This document shows positions 28,171-28,218 of a DNA stretch of 28,218 nucleotides, one piece after another. A model generated the notes under the pieces. The model made no database searches, had not been told where the DNA came from, and was given only the letters and a program-made list of their open reading frames with translations. The translations under genes and the position numbers were made by a program. The stretch is taken from positions 1 to 28,218 of the forward strand of contig NWUY0305044838.1 of assembly GCA_004151065.3 (NCBI GenBank), read 5' to 3'. Numbering within the stretch: position 1 is the first letter of the stretch; the number at the start of each line of letters is the position of its first letter. The stretch is from Larix sibirica (Eukaryota > Streptophyta > Pinopsida > Pinales > Pinaceae).

Positions 28171-28218
28171 ATTTCCTATGGGCAATGACCTACTGTCTAT
28201 GATAAACTGGGTATTGGC
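28171..28218 (+). repeat. Start of another CAATGAC-type block, cut by the window end
   Basis: TATGGGCAATGACCTA near 28178 differs at one base from 22425-22440, and CTATGATAAACTGGG follows. The sequence ends before any array can be judged. Confidence 0.4.

Overview
This window reads like intergenic DNA from a large plant-type mitochondrial genome. The longest open frames are about 100-130 codons and lie scattered over all six frames, which is about what chance gives at this length. None gives a product I recognise. Base composition looks mid-40s percent G+C by eye and fairly even. CpG is common, unlike methylated plant nuclear DNA. The coding emptiness argues against a bacterium, phage or plasmid. 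A large seed-plant or fern/lycophyte mitochondrial genome fits best; a gene-poor algal organelle or an unusual nuclear segment cannot be excluded. I found no tRNA, rRNA, group II intron domain V, intact transposase or reverse transcriptase, or CRISPR array.

What the window does hold is short, eroded repeats, some tandem and some dispersed. From left to right: a GTGCCC/CCGCATTCAG array (40-353); an 18-bp tandem repeat and CTCCGTCAA cluster (1087-1312); a possible broken coding relic (2763-2929); an open frame with a protein-like look (4936-5175); a 69-bp tandem repeat that keeps one reading frame (6236-6432); a TCATTG cluster (8295-8349); one member of a dispersed pair (8571-8633); GGTGCT and GCTGCTGGCC repeats (11531-11776); an AGCC-type array on the minus strand (12600-12790); CGGAAC hairpins (13190-13251); a roughly ten-unit CCAGACGAGAT array (13661-14003); and three nested small duplications (14191-14417).

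The right half holds a CCAATATAC/CCATCAAC array (16387-16712), a T-rich, A+T-rich island (19270-20520), a second AGCC array (21080-21320), a perfect 22-bp palindrome (21810-21831), an inverted copy of the CGGAAC hairpin element (21963-21998), a CAATGAC cluster (22338-22517), a GATC/CGAGATAT zone (22900-24104), a GGGTAATG array (24711-24886), a third AGCC-type patch (25795-25890) and a CTGGTTATGCT patch (26463-26590).

Several families occur at two to four distant places and in both orientations. The hairpin element has copies at 13220, 14488 and, inverted, 21963. CAATGAC clusters lie at 22338, at 28183 and, inverted, at 8295. AGCC arrays lie at 21080, at 25795 and, inverted, at 12600. The likely history is old duplication, recombination and drift, with no gene under strong selection. 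All copy alignments were made by eye and no database was searched, so identities and copy limits are approximate.
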